Shown: positions 62,648 through 64,000 of the stretch, one piece after another
Layout of the letters: each line of letters opens with the position of its first letter
How positions within the stretch are numbered: position 1 is the stretch's first letter
Assembly (NCBI RefSeq): GCF_025823185.1
Contig: NZ_JACKVK010000008.1
Span: 1,290,312 to 1,354,311 of the forward strand
Source: Mycobacterium yunnanensis
Lineage (GTDB): Bacteria > Actinomycetota > Actinomycetes > Mycobacteriales > Mycobacteriaceae
Length of the DNA: 64,000 bases
Direction of reading: 5' to 3'
Notes under the pieces: generated by a model
Told to the model about the DNA's origin: nothing
What the model saw: the letters and a program-made list of their open reading frames with translations, nothing else
Database searches by the model: none
Program-made: the position numbers and the translations under genes

Positions 62648-63672
62648 TACAGATCGTTCTCCCGCAGCCAGGCCCGGATGAGGTCGACGTGCTCGCCCTT
62701 TCGCTCCAGCGGCAGCCAGTGCCCGGCGGGTAGGGATGCTTCGGTGAGGTCCGAGCACGCGGCACGCATCGCGTCGCCCTGATGGTTGCCGGTGATGCTG
62801 CAAATCTGGTCGAAGTCTCCGTTGACGAACAGCACTGGTTGCGACAGACGGCCGCCGTCGAGGGCTGAGCGCGCATAGGCGACGTTGGCCTCATCGTTGA
62901 CGTACCAGGCGCAACTCGGGCGAAAACCGTTGACGCGGAATGTCTCCACCAGCACGTCGAAGTCGTCCGGCGGCCAGATGGTTGGGTCGGGCTCGGTCGG
63001 CGGGGCGTGGTGCGCGGCGCCGAAGCGGCCGCCGTTGCGCGAGACCAGAGCGTTCGGCGACACCTCGTCGACGTTGGCCGGATTGCCCGGCTGGAATATC
63101 GACGCCAACGACGACCTCAGGTCGGCATCGAGGTCGGCGACGGCCGACGCGAAGTGGGTCACGTAGTAGCGGTAGTAATCCCACTGGCCGTCGGGGAATT
63201 CGTCGGCCGGGTATATCGACCTGTCGACCAACGGGACGACGGTCTGCAGGGCGTGGCCCTCGGGGTAGTAGGCCAGCGACGTCAGCACGAGGCCGCGGCA
63301 TCGGTTGGGTTCGTGGGCGGCCAGGTCGGCGACCACGACGCTGCCCCAGTCGTGCCCGACCCACACCGCCGGGTCACCGCCGAGGTGATCGTGGAGTTCG
63401 ATCATGTCGGCGACGACCTCGTCGACGGTGTACGCGTCGTCCGCTTCGGGCATCGACGATCCGCCGTAGCCGCGGAGGTCGGGGGCGACGCAGTGCCATC
63501 CGTCGGCGGCGAACGCAGACATCTGCGCGCGCCACATCAGCCCGATGCTCGGCCAGCCGTGGACGAACAGCATCAGTGGCCCGTCGTCGGGCCCACATTC
63601 GAGGAAGTGGGTGGTGTGACGGGGCGTGCCGAAGAGGCGTGAGGTCAAGTTTGCGTTCGAGTGGTCGGACAT
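62647..63672 (-). CDS. Alpha/beta hydrolase (epoxide hydrolase-like)
   Basis: A 341-residue alpha/beta hydrolase. LFVHGWPSIGLMWRAQM (HGWP oxyanion motif) near residues 34-50, DLRGYGGSS, and nucleophile elbow VGHDWGSVVV with aspartate as nucleophile, the epoxide hydrolase/haloalkane dehalogenase pattern. Lid residues include YPEGHAL and WDYYRYYVTHF. The acid is probably in FVNGDFDQIC and the base in SLPAGHWLPLERKGEHV. The ATG at 63672 was taken. First gene of an operon with the MFS transporter; divergent from the TetR gene at 63761. Confidence 0.87.
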   Translation of the reverse strand: MSDHSNANLTSRLFGTPRHTTHFLECGPDDGPLMLFVHGWPSIGLMWRAQMSAFAADGWHCVAPDLRGYGGSSMPEADDAYTVDEVVADMIELHDHLGGDPAVWVGHDWGSVVVADLAAHEPNRCRGLVLTSLAYYPEGHALQTVVPLVDRSIYPADEFPDGQWDYYRYYVTHFASAVADLDADLRSSLASIFQPGNPANVDEVSPNALVSRNGGRFGAAHHAPPTEPDPTIWPPDDFDVLVETFRVNGFRPSCAWYVNDEANVAYARSALDGGRLSQPVLFVNGDFDQICSITGNHQGDAMRAACSDLTEASLPAGHWLPLERKGEHVDLIRAWLRENDL

Positions 63673-63688
63673 GGATTCTCCCGTTAAG

Positions 63689-63747
63689 GCAATAGTCCTT
63701 GCTTTTGGGACGCTACGGCACCGCGCCGTAAAAGCAAAGTCCTTTGC
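63689..63747. promoter_or_regulatory. Two operator-like sites between hydrolase and TetR genes
   Basis: GCAATAGTCCTTGC (63689-63702) and GCAAAGTCCTTTGC (63734-63747) are imperfect palindromes with matching GCAA and TTGC ends and a shared AGTCCTT; their centres are 45 bases apart between the divergent starts. Confidence 0.6.
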
Positions 63748-63760
63748 GTACAATCGCGGA

Positions 63761-64000
63761 ATGACCAATCGCGCCACGAGCCGTCCAGGGGGGCGGGCCA
63801 GTCGGGTGATGGCCGCGGTCTACGCCTCGGTCGGCCAACTCGTCGGCGAGGGCGCCACCAGGATCAGCTTTCCGGTCATCGCAGAACGCGCGGGGGTCAA
63901 CCCGACCACGCTGTACCGACGCTGGAACGACGTGAACGCGCTACTCGAGGAGGTCGCGGTCGCCGCCCTCACCGGTGACGGTGACGTGCCCCCCGACACC
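63761..64000 (+). CDS. TetR family regulator (3' cut by window end)
   Basis: The first 80 codons of a TetR protein, from ATG 63761, open to the window edge. The helix-turn-helix is visible: SRVMAAVYASVGQLVGEGAT, FPVIAERAGVNPTTLYRRW, then NDVNALLEEVAVAAL. It is divergent from the hydrolase/MFS operon, with two palindromic sites between, so it is probably that operon's repressor. Confidence 0.83.
   Translation, partial: MTNRATSRPGGRASRVMAAVYASVGQLVGEGATRISFPVIAERAGVNPTTLYRRWNDVNALLEEVAVAALTGDGDVPPDT

Overview
The window is high-GC DNA (roughly two thirds G+C) from an actinobacterium, almost certainly a mycobacterium and probably a fast-growing Mycolicibacterium-type species. The main evidence is gene order. 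From the left edge it runs adnA-adnB, a TrkA-type channel, nudC, mycoredoxin, uvrD2, whiB7, an ABC1-family gene, then a cyclodehydratase-like protein, a DUF2342 protein, a PDZ/Lon-like protease and a UPF0182 protein. I recall this as the order around Rv3202c-Rv3193c of M. tuberculosis. WhiB7, mycoredoxin and UvrD2 are actinobacterial hallmarks.

Region 1 (1-21790) is conserved core: double-strand-break resection (AdnAB), NAD(H) hydrolysis, thiol redox, a UvrD2 helicase and the antibiotic-inducible WhiB7 with a long attenuator-like leader. A Zur-type insert at 13087-15351 carries a CobW-like gene divergent from a cysteine-poor ribosomal protein L28. Region 2 (21809-26716) is a large SARP/AAA/TPR regulator next to an FAD oxidoreductase, with an 11-bp-period heptamer repeat in front of the oxidoreductase.

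Region 3 (26768-31541) is a small genomic island at an initiator tRNA gene. The 3' part of the tRNA plus its terminator is duplicated 4653 bp downstream, and both ends carry paired TGGGAAC repeats with a 12-bp period. Inside are a relaxase-like fragment, a small hypothetical gene, an HSL-type esterase, an FAD-binding dehydrogenase and a TetR regulator with a palindromic operator. No integrase is left.

Region 4 (31567-43500) is mixed accessory chromosome: two small secreted proteins, an AraC regulator, a SnoaL-like protein, a COG4705 membrane protein, a PAP2 phosphatase with a sensor kinase facing its response regulator, a GH65-like enzyme with a DUF2795 protein, formamidase with an FmdB-type zinc ribbon, and a thioredoxin-like ferredoxin.

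Region 5 (43550-59019) looks like stress and ion homeostasis: a tandem universal stress protein translationally coupled to an APC permease, a SDR/NmrA/GlxA operon, then potassium uptake (kdpFABC, kdpE and kup). The kdp operon begins with an extra 27-residue membrane ORF, lacks the sensor kinase gene kdpD (only a 5-codon ORF sits in its place), and is flanked by two paralogous PLP-barrel-like proteins of unknown function. Region 6 (59016-64000) has detoxification or catabolic genes under TetR-type control: a cupin, a frameshifted flavin monooxygenase divergent from a TetR gene, and an alpha/beta hydrolase-MFS pair divergent from a second TetR gene cut by the window end.
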